In this document: in pieces, positions 16,562 through 24,620 of the stretch
Layout of the letters: each line of letters opens with the position of its first letter
Position numbering within the stretch: position 1 is the stretch's first letter
Source: Stenotrophomonas sp. SAU14A_NAIMI4_8
GTDB lineage: Bacteria > Pseudomonadota > Gammaproteobacteria > Xanthomonadales > Xanthomonadaceae
Direction: 5' to 3'
NCBI RefSeq assembly: GCF_003086695.1
Contig: NZ_CP025999.1
Location: 2,273,680-2,337,679, forward strand
Length of the DNA: 64,000 nt
Notes under the pieces: generated by a model
What the model saw: the letters and a program-made list of their open reading frames with translations, nothing else
The model's database searches: none
Told to the model about the DNA's origin: nothing
Program-made: the position numbers and the translations under genes

Positions 16562-18790
16562 TCACCAGGTGAAACGCGCGGTTGCGGTCACCGTGCGGCC
16601 GGTGCCGTAGTAGCACGAGGACACGCCGGTGCAGGTCGACACGAAACGCTTGTCGGCCAGGTTGCTGACATTCAGCGACAACTGCGTGCCGACGTTGCCG
16701 TACTGGCCGATGTCGTAGCGAATCGCGGCATCCCACAGGGTGTACGACGGAAACAGGTAGAGGTTGGCGCTGTCGCCGTAGCTCTTACCGTTGTAGCGCA
16801 CGCCGGCGGCCAGGCTCAGGCCTTCCAGCGCACCGCCCTGGAAGGTGTAGTCGCCCCACAGCGAGGCGGTCCAGTCCGGCACCATTGCCAACTGCTTGCC
16901 GCGGTAGCCGTTGTTGCTGCGGGTCACTTCCGAATCCATCCAGGCCGCTGCACCGATCACGCTGAAGCCGGCCAGCGGGGTCACCCGGCCCTCCAGTTCC
17001 ACACCGCGCACGCGGCCTTCGCCATCCTGCACCTGGCACTGGCTGGTGCCGGTGGTGCCGCAGGTGTTGTGGCTGCTGTCCGGATCATCGGTCAGCACGT
17101 TCTGTTGGCGCAGATCGTAGGCCGACAGGGTCACCAGGCCGTCGAAGTTGGCCGGCTGGTACTTCACGCCGGCCTCCCACTGCTTGCCGGTGATCGGATC
17201 GAACGGCGTGCGGTCGAACGATTGGGTGGCGGTGCTGCCGGCCGGCTGGAACGATTCGGCGTAGCTCAGGTACGGCGTCAGGCCGTTGTCGGCCACGAAC
17301 AGAATGCCCGCGTTGCCACTGAAGGCCTCGTTCTTGATCCGGCTGGGGGTGCGCGAGCCGAAACGGTTGCTGGCCACGGTGTAGGCCTGGGTCCAGGTGT
17401 CATCCTTGGTCCAGTCGTAGCGGCCGCCGACGGTGAAGCGCCACTTGTCCAGCGCGATCTGGTCCTGCAGGTACACACCGGTCTGGCGGTTGATGCCACC
17501 GGAGTAGCTGATCGAGGTGGTAGCCGGAATGTAGCCGGTGTAGACCGGGTTGAAGATGTCGATGGCATTGGGCGTGTCGGTGGCCGTGCCCATTGCACCG
17601 CGCGCCGCATCCCAATCGGCCTTCTGCCAGTCCACGCCCAGCAGCAGGGTGTGCTGTGCCGCGCCGGTGCTGAACTTGCCGGTCAGGCGCGTATCGGCGG
17701 TATCGCCACGCGAATCGCCTTCGCCCCAGGTGGCGCGGCGCTTCTGCGTGCGCCCGTCGGCATTCAGCGCGCCATTGGTCACCACGGTGCGGAAAGTGGA
17801 ATCGACGTTCAGGCGGCGCGCGCTCTGGCTCAACGTCCAGTTTTCATTGAACGCGTGTTCGAACATCCAGCCGGCCGACCAGATGGTGCGGTCGTAGGTG
17901 TTCCAGTTCGGTTCGCCAATGAAGGTGCTGTTCTTCATATGGCCATAGGGCGTGGCGTTCAGCGTGCCGGCCATCGGCAGGAACTGGTAGGTGGAGCCGC
18001 CATCGTCGCGCTGGTACAGGCCCAGCAGGGTCAGGCGCGTGCGCTCGGCCATCTGGAAGGTGTAGCTGGGCGCCAGGAACCAGTGCTCCTGCTCGGTGTG
18101 CTTGATCTGGGTGTCGCCATCGCGGTACAGGCCCACCAGACGGCCCAGGTGCTGCTTGTCCCCCGATGCGGCGCCCACATCGAAGGCGGTGCTGTACTGG
18201 CCATTGCCATCCACGCCCAGCTGCACGATCTGCTGCTGGTCCGGTGTGGGCGTCTTGCTGACCTGGTTGACCATGCCACCCGGAGCCACCTGGCCGTACA
18301 TCGCCGCCGACGGCCCCTTCAGCACTTCCACGCGGTCCAGGTTCCAGCTGTCCACCATGGTGCGGTTCCACTGCCCGCCCTGCGGCGCGCGCATGCCGTC
18401 GATGGTGACGTTGTTGCTCCAGCTGCCGGCATCGAAGCCACGGATCCTGAAATCATCCACGCGGTTGTCGATACCGCTGCTTTCCAGCGACACACCGGCC
18501 ACGTAGCGCATGGCCTCGTTCAAGGTCTGCACGCCGCGCGCATCCAGTTCCTCGCGCGCGATCACCGACACCGACTTGGCCATCTCGGCAACCGGGGTGT
18601 CGGTCTTGGTGGCGCCAGAGGTGTGGGTCAGCGTGCGATAGGCGTTCACATGCACCGCATCCAGGTCGGTGGGGCTGCTGCCGTCCGGAGTCTGCGACTG
18701 CGCCTGGGCGGCCAGCGGCGCGCACAGGGCCAGGGCCACGGTCAGCGCCGTGCTGAGCGGCGAGCGGACGGGAAATACTGGGGAATTCAT
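16562..18790 (-). CDS. TonB-dependent siderophore receptor
   Basis: This 742-residue outer-membrane receptor has a signal peptide, a TonB-box-like DLDAVHV, a plug with DDFRIRGFDAGS and RVEVLKGPSAAMYGQVAPGG, and a barrel ending ATARFTW. The plug motif RVEVLKGP...YG...PGG is typical of FhuA/FpvA-like ferric-siderophore receptors. The start at 18790 is chosen over an upstream in-frame ATG because it opens on the signal peptide. A palindrome resembling a Fur box lies 71 bp upstream. It is monocistronic; the ligand is unknown. Confidence 0.9.
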   Translation of the reverse strand: MNSPVFPVRSPLSTALTVALALCAPLAAQAQSQTPDGSSPTDLDAVHVNAYRTLTHTSGATKTDTPVAEMAKSVSVIAREELDARGVQTLNEAMRYVAGVSLESSGIDNRVDDFRIRGFDAGSWSNNVTIDGMRAPQGGQWNRTMVDSWNLDRVEVLKGPSAAMYGQVAPGGMVNQVSKTPTPDQQQIVQLGVDGNGQYSTAFDVGAASGDKQHLGRLVGLYRDGDTQIKHTEQEHWFLAPSYTFQMAERTRLTLLGLYQRDDGGSTYQFLPMAGTLNATPYGHMKNSTFIGEPNWNTYDRTIWSAGWMFEHAFNENWTLSQSARRLNVDSTFRTVVTNGALNADGRTQKRRATWGEGDSRGDTADTRLTGKFSTGAAQHTLLLGVDWQKADWDAARGAMGTATDTPNAIDIFNPVYTGYIPATTSISYSGGINRQTGVYLQDQIALDKWRFTVGGRYDWTKDDTWTQAYTVASNRFGSRTPSRIKNEAFSGNAGILFVADNGLTPYLSYAESFQPAGSTATQSFDRTPFDPITGKQWEAGVKYQPANFDGLVTLSAYDLRQQNVLTDDPDSSHNTCGTTGTSQCQVQDGEGRVRGVELEGRVTPLAGFSVIGAAAWMDSEVTRSNNGYRGKQLAMVPDWTASLWGDYTFQGGALEGLSLAAGVRYNGKSYGDSANLYLFPSYTLWDAAIRYDIGQYGNVGTQLSLNVSNLADKRFVSTCTGVSSCYYGTGRTVTATARFTW

Positions 18791-18860
18791 GGGGGAACCT
18801 GCCAGGAAGGGGCGCCAGCGGCAGGCCGCGGCACTGTTAAGGACGCATGAAATCATATCA

Positions 18861-18879
18861 AATGCGAATGGTTCGCACT
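18861..18879 (-). promoter_or_regulatory. Putative Fur box before the siderophore receptor
   Basis: AATGCGAATGGTTCGCACT contains the perfect dyad TGCGAA-TGG-TTCGCA and fits the AATGnGAATnnTTCnCATT shape of Fur sites in related bacteria. It is 71 bp upstream of the receptor start, in the gap between this gene and the divergent gene at 19014. Confidence 0.6.
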
Positions 18880-19013
18880 AACGTCCGTAGTTCAGGCGGC
18901 CTGCTGGCGGGCCGTCGGCCGCGCCGACACCGCGTTAACCGCGCTTTTCGATACTGGGCCAGCGCCGGGCGTTCGCGCCGGGCCGCACCCATGGAACGCA
19001 ACGAGGACATTGG

Positions 19014-19292
19014 ATGAGCAAGCTGCACACCCTGGCCGCCACGGCCGCCCTGCTGGCCCTGAGCCCGCTGGCCTGGGCCGAAACGGTGAACCTGACCAAC
19101 AGCGCCGACGGCGCCAACCGCGATGCCGGCATCACCGCGGTGAAGAAGAAGCTGCAGGACGCCTGCACCGAGCGCAAGGGCACGCCGGCCACCGACACGT
19201 TTGAAGTGGTGTTCGAGAAGACCAGCGAGAACCCGAACGTGCCCAAGCCGTACTACGTGGACGGCAAGATGCAGTGCGAACTGCCCGGTTAA
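19014..19292 (+). CDS. Small periplasmic protein of unknown function
   Basis: This 92-residue protein has a signal peptide ending SPLAWAE, leaving a mature protein of about 70 residues with two cysteines (DACTERK, MQCELPG) that could form a disulfide. I recognise no family. It is convergent with the XVIPCD effector gene, with only 38 bp and a hairpin between them. Immunity proteins to Xanthomonadales type IV effectors are usually small periplasmic or lipoproteins encoded beside the effector, so this is a candidate immunity protein. The opposite orientation argues against that. Confidence 0.65.
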   Translation: MSKLHTLAATAALLALSPLAWAETVNLTNSADGANRDAGITAVKKKLQDACTERKGTPATDTFEVVFEKTSENPNVPKPYYVDGKMQCELPG

Positions 19293-19306
19293 GGACCCGC
19301 AGGGAA

Positions 19307-19325
19307 CGCCGGGCATGGCCCGGCG
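19307..19325. terminator. Hairpin between convergent genes
   Basis: CGCCGGGC-ATG-GCCCGGCG forms a perfect 8-bp stem between the small periplasmic protein gene (ends 19292) and the effector gene (ends 19331). Confidence 0.45.
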
Positions 19326-19330
19326 CTACC

Positions 19331-21184
19331 TCAGCGCGCCAGACTGCGCGCTGTCTCCTGCTGCTGCACCTGCTCCTGCTCGCGCTGCTGCGCGACCTGC
19401 GCTTCCGGTGCGGCACGCTCTGGCACCTGCTGCAGCTCGCGCACGTGATCGGCCACTGGTGTGGCCACCGCCTGCGCGGTATCGGCGCGGGCGATCTGTC
19501 GGTCGGCGGCATGCGCTTCGCCCTGCACCGCGAAGGCGTAGCGGCCATCGTCACTCAGCACCGCCTGGTCCACCCGATCCATGCCCTTGTGGGTGGCGGC
19601 CACCAGCAACGCCATGCCCAGCCGCTCACTGGCCTGGTCGGGCTGGCGCCCCATGGCCTGGTCCAGGCTGTTCACCGCGCCCTGGGTCTGCAGCCACAGT
19701 CCGTGGCGCGGGCTGGCTTCATTGCGCGGGTCGTGCTGCGGCAACAACGGTGAAGGCGGCGGCAGGTCCTGCAAGGCCTGCGACTGCACGCTGGCCGCGA
19801 TCGGCTGAAGTTCGCGGCCTTCGGCAGACGCCACGCGGAACAGGCGCTCGCCCAGCCCATACGCCGAATGGCCCTGGTTGCGTGCCAGCGCGGCGGCGAA
19901 TGCATCCACATCCTGCTGCGGCCTGCCCTGCCCGTCTTCGGCCAGCAGGCGCCAGTCGGGGCCGAGCATCGGGTTGTCTTTCACCATGGCCTGGGTGCGC
20001 TCCATCAGGGCGCGCATCTGCGGCTCATCCAGCACCAGGGTGTTCTCCACACCGGCATGCAACGGGCCACGATCACCGGCCGCGTTGCCGGTCAGCGCGG
20101 CATTCACCATGCCGGCAATCTGTTCGCCGTGCGGGTGGTCGCGCAGATCGATCTGGAACTGGTAGCGGCGCTGGGCGATGTCTTCCTGGCCATCGGCACC
20201 GTAGGCACTGAAACGGCTGACCGGCACGTTGCCGCTGTATTCCACGCTGCGCTGTTCGGTGAAGCTGCCGTCCTCGTGGCGTACGCGCACCACATCGCCG
20301 CTGTTGCGCGGTCCAGCCATGTCCAGGTTGAACGCATCGCCCACGCCCACCTTCAGGCGCGTCTGCGAACTCATGCCCAGCCGTTCCGCGGTGGCCAGGT
20401 CCTGCACGCCCGGTGTGTGCGCATCCATCACCCCGGTATCGATGAAGTGCTGGTACGCCGCGCGGCCATCCACCTGCTCGAGATCGAAGGTGGCGGTGCG
20501 CACCGTGGATTGTCCCAGCGCGTCCTGGCGCCCGGCCACGGCGGTCAACTTTCCTGCCGCGAAGCCAACGCCGTTGAACGCTTCCACCGCCTGGTTGGGG
20601 CCGGTGGTGACGCGTACGCGGCCATCGTCCAGATGATCCACGCGGTAGCTGGCGCCCTGCGCCTCGGTCACCTGGCTCTGGATGGCGATGTTGCGGAAGC
20701 GTCCTTCCAGCGCCGTTCCGGTGAAATGCTGGCCATCCAGGGTGACGCTGCCGCGCTTGGGAATGGTCTGCGGATCGAAGGGATTCACCGTGGTGGGATC
20801 GGTATCCAGCGCACCGTGCGGCAGGCTGACGCGGTAGCGACCCCGTGCGCCGGTGCTGTCTTCCTGGGTGAATCCGCCGGCCTTCATGCGGTTGCCCACC
20901 ACACTGTCGACCGTTACCAGATAATCCACGCCGTCGCGGGTGGGCGTGGCTGCAGCAGCCACCGACGTGCCGCGGAACTGCGTGCCGGGACCGCTGCCTG
21001 ACACCTTCTTTTCCTGCGCCAGCTTCACCGACTGGTCTTCGCCGTTCACGGTGATGGCATGGCCGGCGCCCTTCAACTGCGCTTCGCCATTGCTGGACAC
21101 ATAGGTGGGATCGAACGCCGCGCTGGCAGTGGCCGCGTGCGCGCCCTGTGCGGCTGCGCCTTCCGTGCGGGTGGTGGCATTCAT
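19331..21184 (-). CDS. Putative type IV secretion effector with C-terminal XVIPCD domain
   Basis: This 617-residue protein has no signal peptide. Residues about 490-590 match the XVIPCD recognition domain of X-T4SS antibacterial effectors: VNSLDQAMGRQPDQASER, ALLVAATHKGMDRVDQAV, LSDDGRYAFAVQGE, then a glutamine-rich tail (QQREQEQVQQQ). The long N-terminal part (about 1-480) is rich in predicted β-strand and fits no toxin family I know. Xanthomonadales use such proteins to kill neighbouring bacteria by contact-dependent type IV secretion. The secretion machinery is not in this window. The adjacent divergent gene encodes a large anchored protein and does not resemble an immunity protein. Confidence 0.75.
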   Translation of the reverse strand: MNATTRTEGAAAQGAHAATASAAFDPTYVSSNGEAQLKGAGHAITVNGEDQSVKLAQEKKVSGSGPGTQFRGTSVAAAATPTRDGVDYLVTVDSVVGNRMKAGGFTQEDSTGARGRYRVSLPHGALDTDPTTVNPFDPQTIPKRGSVTLDGQHFTGTALEGRFRNIAIQSQVTEAQGASYRVDHLDDGRVRVTTGPNQAVEAFNGVGFAAGKLTAVAGRQDALGQSTVRTATFDLEQVDGRAAYQHFIDTGVMDAHTPGVQDLATAERLGMSSQTRLKVGVGDAFNLDMAGPRNSGDVVRVRHEDGSFTEQRSVEYSGNVPVSRFSAYGADGQEDIAQRRYQFQIDLRDHPHGEQIAGMVNAALTGNAAGDRGPLHAGVENTLVLDEPQMRALMERTQAMVKDNPMLGPDWRLLAEDGQGRPQQDVDAFAAALARNQGHSAYGLGERLFRVASAEGRELQPIAASVQSQALQDLPPPSPLLPQHDPRNEASPRHGLWLQTQGAVNSLDQAMGRQPDQASERLGMALLVAATHKGMDRVDQAVLSDDGRYAFAVQGEAHAADRQIARADTAQAVATPVADHVRELQQVPERAAPEAQVAQQREQEQVQQQETARSLAR

Positions 21185-21300
21185 GCCGTGGGCTCCTTGA
21201 ACGTAGACCGCTTGATTATGGCAGCCGACGCGCAGTTGCGTTCACGCGACACCGCCGCAGTGTTCGAGATAGTGAACCACGTCCCATCGAGAAGGCCCGC

Positions 21301-23469
21301 ATGCCCCGCCGCATCTTCCACTTTTCAACCTGGCCACGTGGTTGGCGGTTACTGGCGTGGTGCCTGCTGGGCCTGCAGGCGCTGTATCTGCTGGCCGGCA
21401 ATATTTTCCTGAATACGCCACTGTTCGATGCGGTGACCAACCGCAAGGCGCACAAGTTCGTGATGTCCACCGGGCCGGCCATTACCCTGCTGCCCGGCCA
21501 TGTGATTGCCTGGAACGTGCATATGCGCGGCCACGTGAACCACACCGTGTATGTGCTGCACGCCAACCGCGCCAGTGCACGGCTGGCGGTGCTGCCGCTG
21601 TTCCGCCGCGAGGTGCGCGTACCGCACCTGCAGGCGACGGGGGTGTCGGCGGAAATCGAGCGCGTGCAGGACGTAGTGCCCTCGCCGCCGCGTGGCGACC
21701 AGGGCTGGACGCTGCGATTCGACGCGATCCACAGCGACAGCATCCGCAGCGCACGTTTCGGCAAGCTGCTGCTGCAGGGCGACGGCAGCGGTACCGTCGG
21801 CTTCGTCAAGCAGCTGCGTGGCGGTCCGTCGCAGCTGCTGGATTCGCAGGTCGAATTCAACGATGCCTTCGCCAGCTACGACGGCGTGCAGCTGCTGTCG
21901 GGCATGCAGTTGAAATCCACCTTCCGCTACCCGCGGCACTACCGCGACCAGGCGCCGGGCATCCGCAAGTTCACCCTGGTGGAAGGCACGCTGGACATCA
22001 CCGCGCGCAGCCAGGGCCTGCGCATGAACACCGACGCCCAGCAGGTGGCCATTGCCAGCTCACCGCTGGCCGGCCAGCTGCAGGCACACGTGGATCTGCA
22101 GCGCGGCGCGCTGATGCCGGGCACCCGTGCCATCTGGCGGGTGCCGCTGCAGCTGGGCGATGGCGCCCCCGATCGCGGCGTGCTGGCCCTGCAGCTGGAT
22201 GTGGCGCAGGACATGCGGTTGCAGGCGCGGCTGCCGCCACGCCCCGAGCGCGGCGCGGCACTGGATGCCGACCTGCATATCCGCGGTCACGATATTCCTT
22301 TCGACGACCCGGCCAGCCTGCTGGAGCGCACATCGGGCCAGGTACAGGGCGAATGGACGTTCACTTCGCTCAACTGGATCCCGGCCTTGTTCGTGCGCAA
22401 ACCCTGGTTCCAGCTGGACGGCGGCGGCGTACTGAAGGCAGACCTGCGTGTGCAGGACGGTGAGCTGGTGACCGGCAGCACCGTGGACCTGCCCGCGGCC
22501 GAAGCCGTGGCCGAAGTGGCAGGCGTGCGCATGGCCGGCACCGCCAGTGCCCATGGTGAGTTGAAGGCCGGTACGCCCACCCGTGCCGAACTGGATGTGC
22601 GGCTGCCGCGTTTCTCCGCACGCACCCAGGGCAAGGATGCGGCCACCCTGTTCGAGGGGCGCGACCTGTCACTGCAGCTGAGCGGTGATGGCCGGCTGCG
22701 TGAGCTGCGCCGCGGCGTACGTGCCCGGCTGCGCTTCAGCGATGCGGACATTCCCGATCTGGCGGCCTACAACCGCTTCCTGGGCAACGGGCAGGTACGC
22801 CTCGTATCAGGCACGGCGCGCCTGAGTGGCGACGTCGGGCTGGATACCGATGGCCGCATCGGCCAGGGCACGGCGCGTTTGCTCGGCCAGGGCGCGCGCC
22901 TGCAGCTTGCCGGCCTGGACCTGCGTGCCGACACCCGTGTGGACGGCACCCTGCAGCGCGGCGACTTCCGCCAGCGCTGGTTCGACCTGACCGGCAGCGC
23001 GGTGGAACTGCGCAACGTACAGATTGATGGCCGGCCGGGACCGCAGGGGTGGCGGGGCCGCCTGGATATTGACGAAGGCCGCATCGATGCCCAGTCCCCC
23101 TTCCAGGTGGACGCATGGGCGCGGGTGGCCATGAGCGATGCCGGCCCGCTGCTGGCGGTGTTTGCCGAACGCGGTGATTACCCGGGCTGGGTACTGAAAC
23201 TGCTCGATTCCGGTCGGGTGGAGGCAAAGACCGCGCTGCGCTGGCAGCCCGGGCACCTGATGCTGGATGACCTGCAGGCGGAGAACGACCGCTTCTCGCT
23301 GCGTGCACGGCTGGATCTGCTGCAGCAGCGCCGCAAGGGCGATCTGTACCTGCGCTGGGGCGTGCTGGGCGCGGGCATCGAACTGGATGGCGATCGCCGC
23401 CAGTGGCACCTGGCCGGCGCGCGCGACTGGTTCGACGGCCGACCGGCGTTGTTGGCGCCGGCACCCTGA
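21301..23469 (+). CDS. Inner-membrane-anchored AsmA-like protein
   Basis: The 722-residue product has one N-terminal membrane segment (WRLLAWCLLGLQALYLLAGN), and the remainder is predicted periplasmic, with long repeating β-strands. Features of the AsmA/YhdP/TamB-like bridge group include the YVLHANRASARLAVLPLFRR segment and later DGRLRELRRGVRARLRFSD and LEGTLDI-like repeats. Such proteins carry phospholipid between the inner and outer membranes. The assignment rests on architecture, not a strong motif. The ATG at 21301 opens on the anchor. It is divergent from the effector gene (117 bp apart). Confidence 0.6.
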   Translation: MPRRIFHFSTWPRGWRLLAWCLLGLQALYLLAGNIFLNTPLFDAVTNRKAHKFVMSTGPAITLLPGHVIAWNVHMRGHVNHTVYVLHANRASARLAVLPLFRREVRVPHLQATGVSAEIERVQDVVPSPPRGDQGWTLRFDAIHSDSIRSARFGKLLLQGDGSGTVGFVKQLRGGPSQLLDSQVEFNDAFASYDGVQLLSGMQLKSTFRYPRHYRDQAPGIRKFTLVEGTLDITARSQGLRMNTDAQQVAIASSPLAGQLQAHVDLQRGALMPGTRAIWRVPLQLGDGAPDRGVLALQLDVAQDMRLQARLPPRPERGAALDADLHIRGHDIPFDDPASLLERTSGQVQGEWTFTSLNWIPALFVRKPWFQLDGGGVLKADLRVQDGELVTGSTVDLPAAEAVAEVAGVRMAGTASAHGELKAGTPTRAELDVRLPRFSARTQGKDAATLFEGRDLSLQLSGDGRLRELRRGVRARLRFSDADIPDLAAYNRFLGNGQVRLVSGTARLSGDVGLDTDGRIGQGTARLLGQGARLQLAGLDLRADTRVDGTLQRGDFRQRWFDLTGSAVELRNVQIDGRPGPQGWRGRLDIDEGRIDAQSPFQVDAWARVAMSDAGPLLAVFAERGDYPGWVLKLLDSGRVEAKTALRWQPGHLMLDDLQAENDRFSLRARLDLLQQRRKGDLYLRWGVLGAGIELDGDRRQWHLAGARDWFDGRPALLAPAP

Positions 23470-23484
23470 CGGCGCCGGCAGGGC

Positions 23485-23805
23485 TCAGGCCGCGGCCGGC
23501 TGCCAGTCGCGCAGCACCCGCGGCTTCAAGGCGTGCTCACCGCAGCCTTCCGGACACCGCAGGATGCGCGCCACGGTGGTGCTGATGAAGCCGGCGCCTT
23601 CGTGCGCGGTGAACACCTGCGCGCAGCCATGGCAGCGCGCCACCAGCGAATACAGATGGACGATGCGCCCGCTGCCAGGGTCCTTCAACGCATCGATCTG
23701 CAACAGATCGAACCGGCAGGTGTCGGGCAAGGTGTGCCGGAAGGAGAGACGCGCGGGAGTGGGCTGCAGGTTCACGGGATGGCCAACGGGGAGGTCGGCG
23801 CCCAC
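23485..23805 (-). CDS. Small zinc-ribbon-like protein of unknown function
   Basis: This ~106-residue protein begins at a GTG at 23805 (alternative GTG at 23775, 96 residues). A CHGC pair and a CPEGC pair about 30 residues apart suggest one zinc site. The rest (RFDLLQIDALKDPGSGRIVHLYSLVARC) looks like a small β domain. I recognise no family. It is tail-to-tail with the AsmA-like gene (15 bp apart) and divergent from the heme oxygenase gene. No good ribosome site is visible at either start, so the 5' end is uncertain. Confidence 0.5.
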   Translation of the reverse strand: MGADLPVGHPVNLQPTPARLSFRHTLPDTCRFDLLQIDALKDPGSGRIVHLYSLVARCHGCAQVFTAHEGAGFISTTVARILRCPEGCGEHALKPRVLRDWQPAAA

Positions 23806-23901
23806 CGTAGCGTTGGTCGCGTGCAGCCGGTGTTGACTGCCGGTGCAACCCGGGCGAAATATCTTCACTGCGTTTACACCGCTTCTGCTAGCGTAGCCCC
23901 A

Positions 23902-24519
23902 ATGTCCGTCCCCGCCCCCTGCGCGCAGCGCGCTGCCTCCTCTTCTGTCCCCGACGAGCCGCTCAGCGCGATGCTGAAGACGGCCACGCACAGCACCCAC
24001 GAGCGCCTGGACCAACGCCTGATGGCCCTGGGCATCTTCGATGATCGCCGCGACTATCTGCGCTTCCTGCAGGTGCAGGCGCAGTTCCATGGCGCGGTGG
24101 CAGCGCTGTACCGGCGGCACGATCTGCCGATCGCTGCAGCAGAACCGGGCAAGCACACGCAGGTGCTGGCCGATCTGCAGGATCTGGGCGCACACCCTGC
24201 GGCGCCGACCGCCGACGCACCGGCGCTGGCCACGGCACCGCTGCCGGTGGCGCTGGGTTGGTGGTACGTGGCCGAAGGTTCCAGCATGGGCGCGGCGGTA
24301 CTGCTGCACCATGCGGCGCGCCTGGGCCTGCACGAAGGCTTCGGCGCACGCCATCTGGCGCCCGCCGCGGCAGGCGTGGCCGCGCACTGGCGCAGCGTGC
24401 GGGCCGCGATGGATGCGCTCGCGCTGACGGATGCGCAGCGCGTACAGGCCGCAACCGCGGCCAGCGCTGCCTTTGAGTTCGTCGGACGGCGCGTGGATGA
24501 AGTGTTCAGAAATGCCTGA
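23902..24519 (+). CDS. bphO: Heme oxygenase, biliverdin-producing (BphO type)
   Basis: This 205-residue heme oxygenase opens heme to biliverdin with release of CO and iron. The proximal-helix region ATHSTHERLDQRLM carries the axial histidine, and the distal helix is represented by LGWWYVAEGSSMGAAVLLHH, with the glycine-rich GSSMGA kink. It lies 101 bp upstream of a bacteriophytochrome gene, which needs biliverdin as chromophore, so its main task is probably supplying that photoreceptor. Iron release may be a second role given the heme receptor elsewhere in the window. The symbol is by context. Confidence 0.88.
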   Translation: MSVPAPCAQRAASSSVPDEPLSAMLKTATHSTHERLDQRLMALGIFDDRRDYLRFLQVQAQFHGAVAALYRRHDLPIAAAEPGKHTQVLADLQDLGAHPAAPTADAPALATAPLPVALGWWYVAEGSSMGAAVLLHHAARLGLHEGFGARHLAPAAAGVAAHWRSVRAAMDALALTDAQRVQAATAASAAFEFVGRRVDEVFRNA

Positions 24520-24620
24520 TCCAGCCGTTGACAGCAATGCGATAGTAGAGCGACGCCTCTTGCTGTCCTTGTTCCAGGCGCACGCTTGCGCCGCCTCACT
24601 ACTTCCGGGTTCCTGCCTTC

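Noticed and set aside
23806..24537. Extension of the small zinc-ribbon gene upstream across the heme oxygenase region
   Set aside because: It would be antisense to the whole heme oxygenase gene; the conserved-looking part is limited to 23485-23805.
24528..24550. TTGACA -35 box before the phytochrome gene
   Set aside because: No -10 box at the right distance (GATAGT is only 7 bp away); likely chance.
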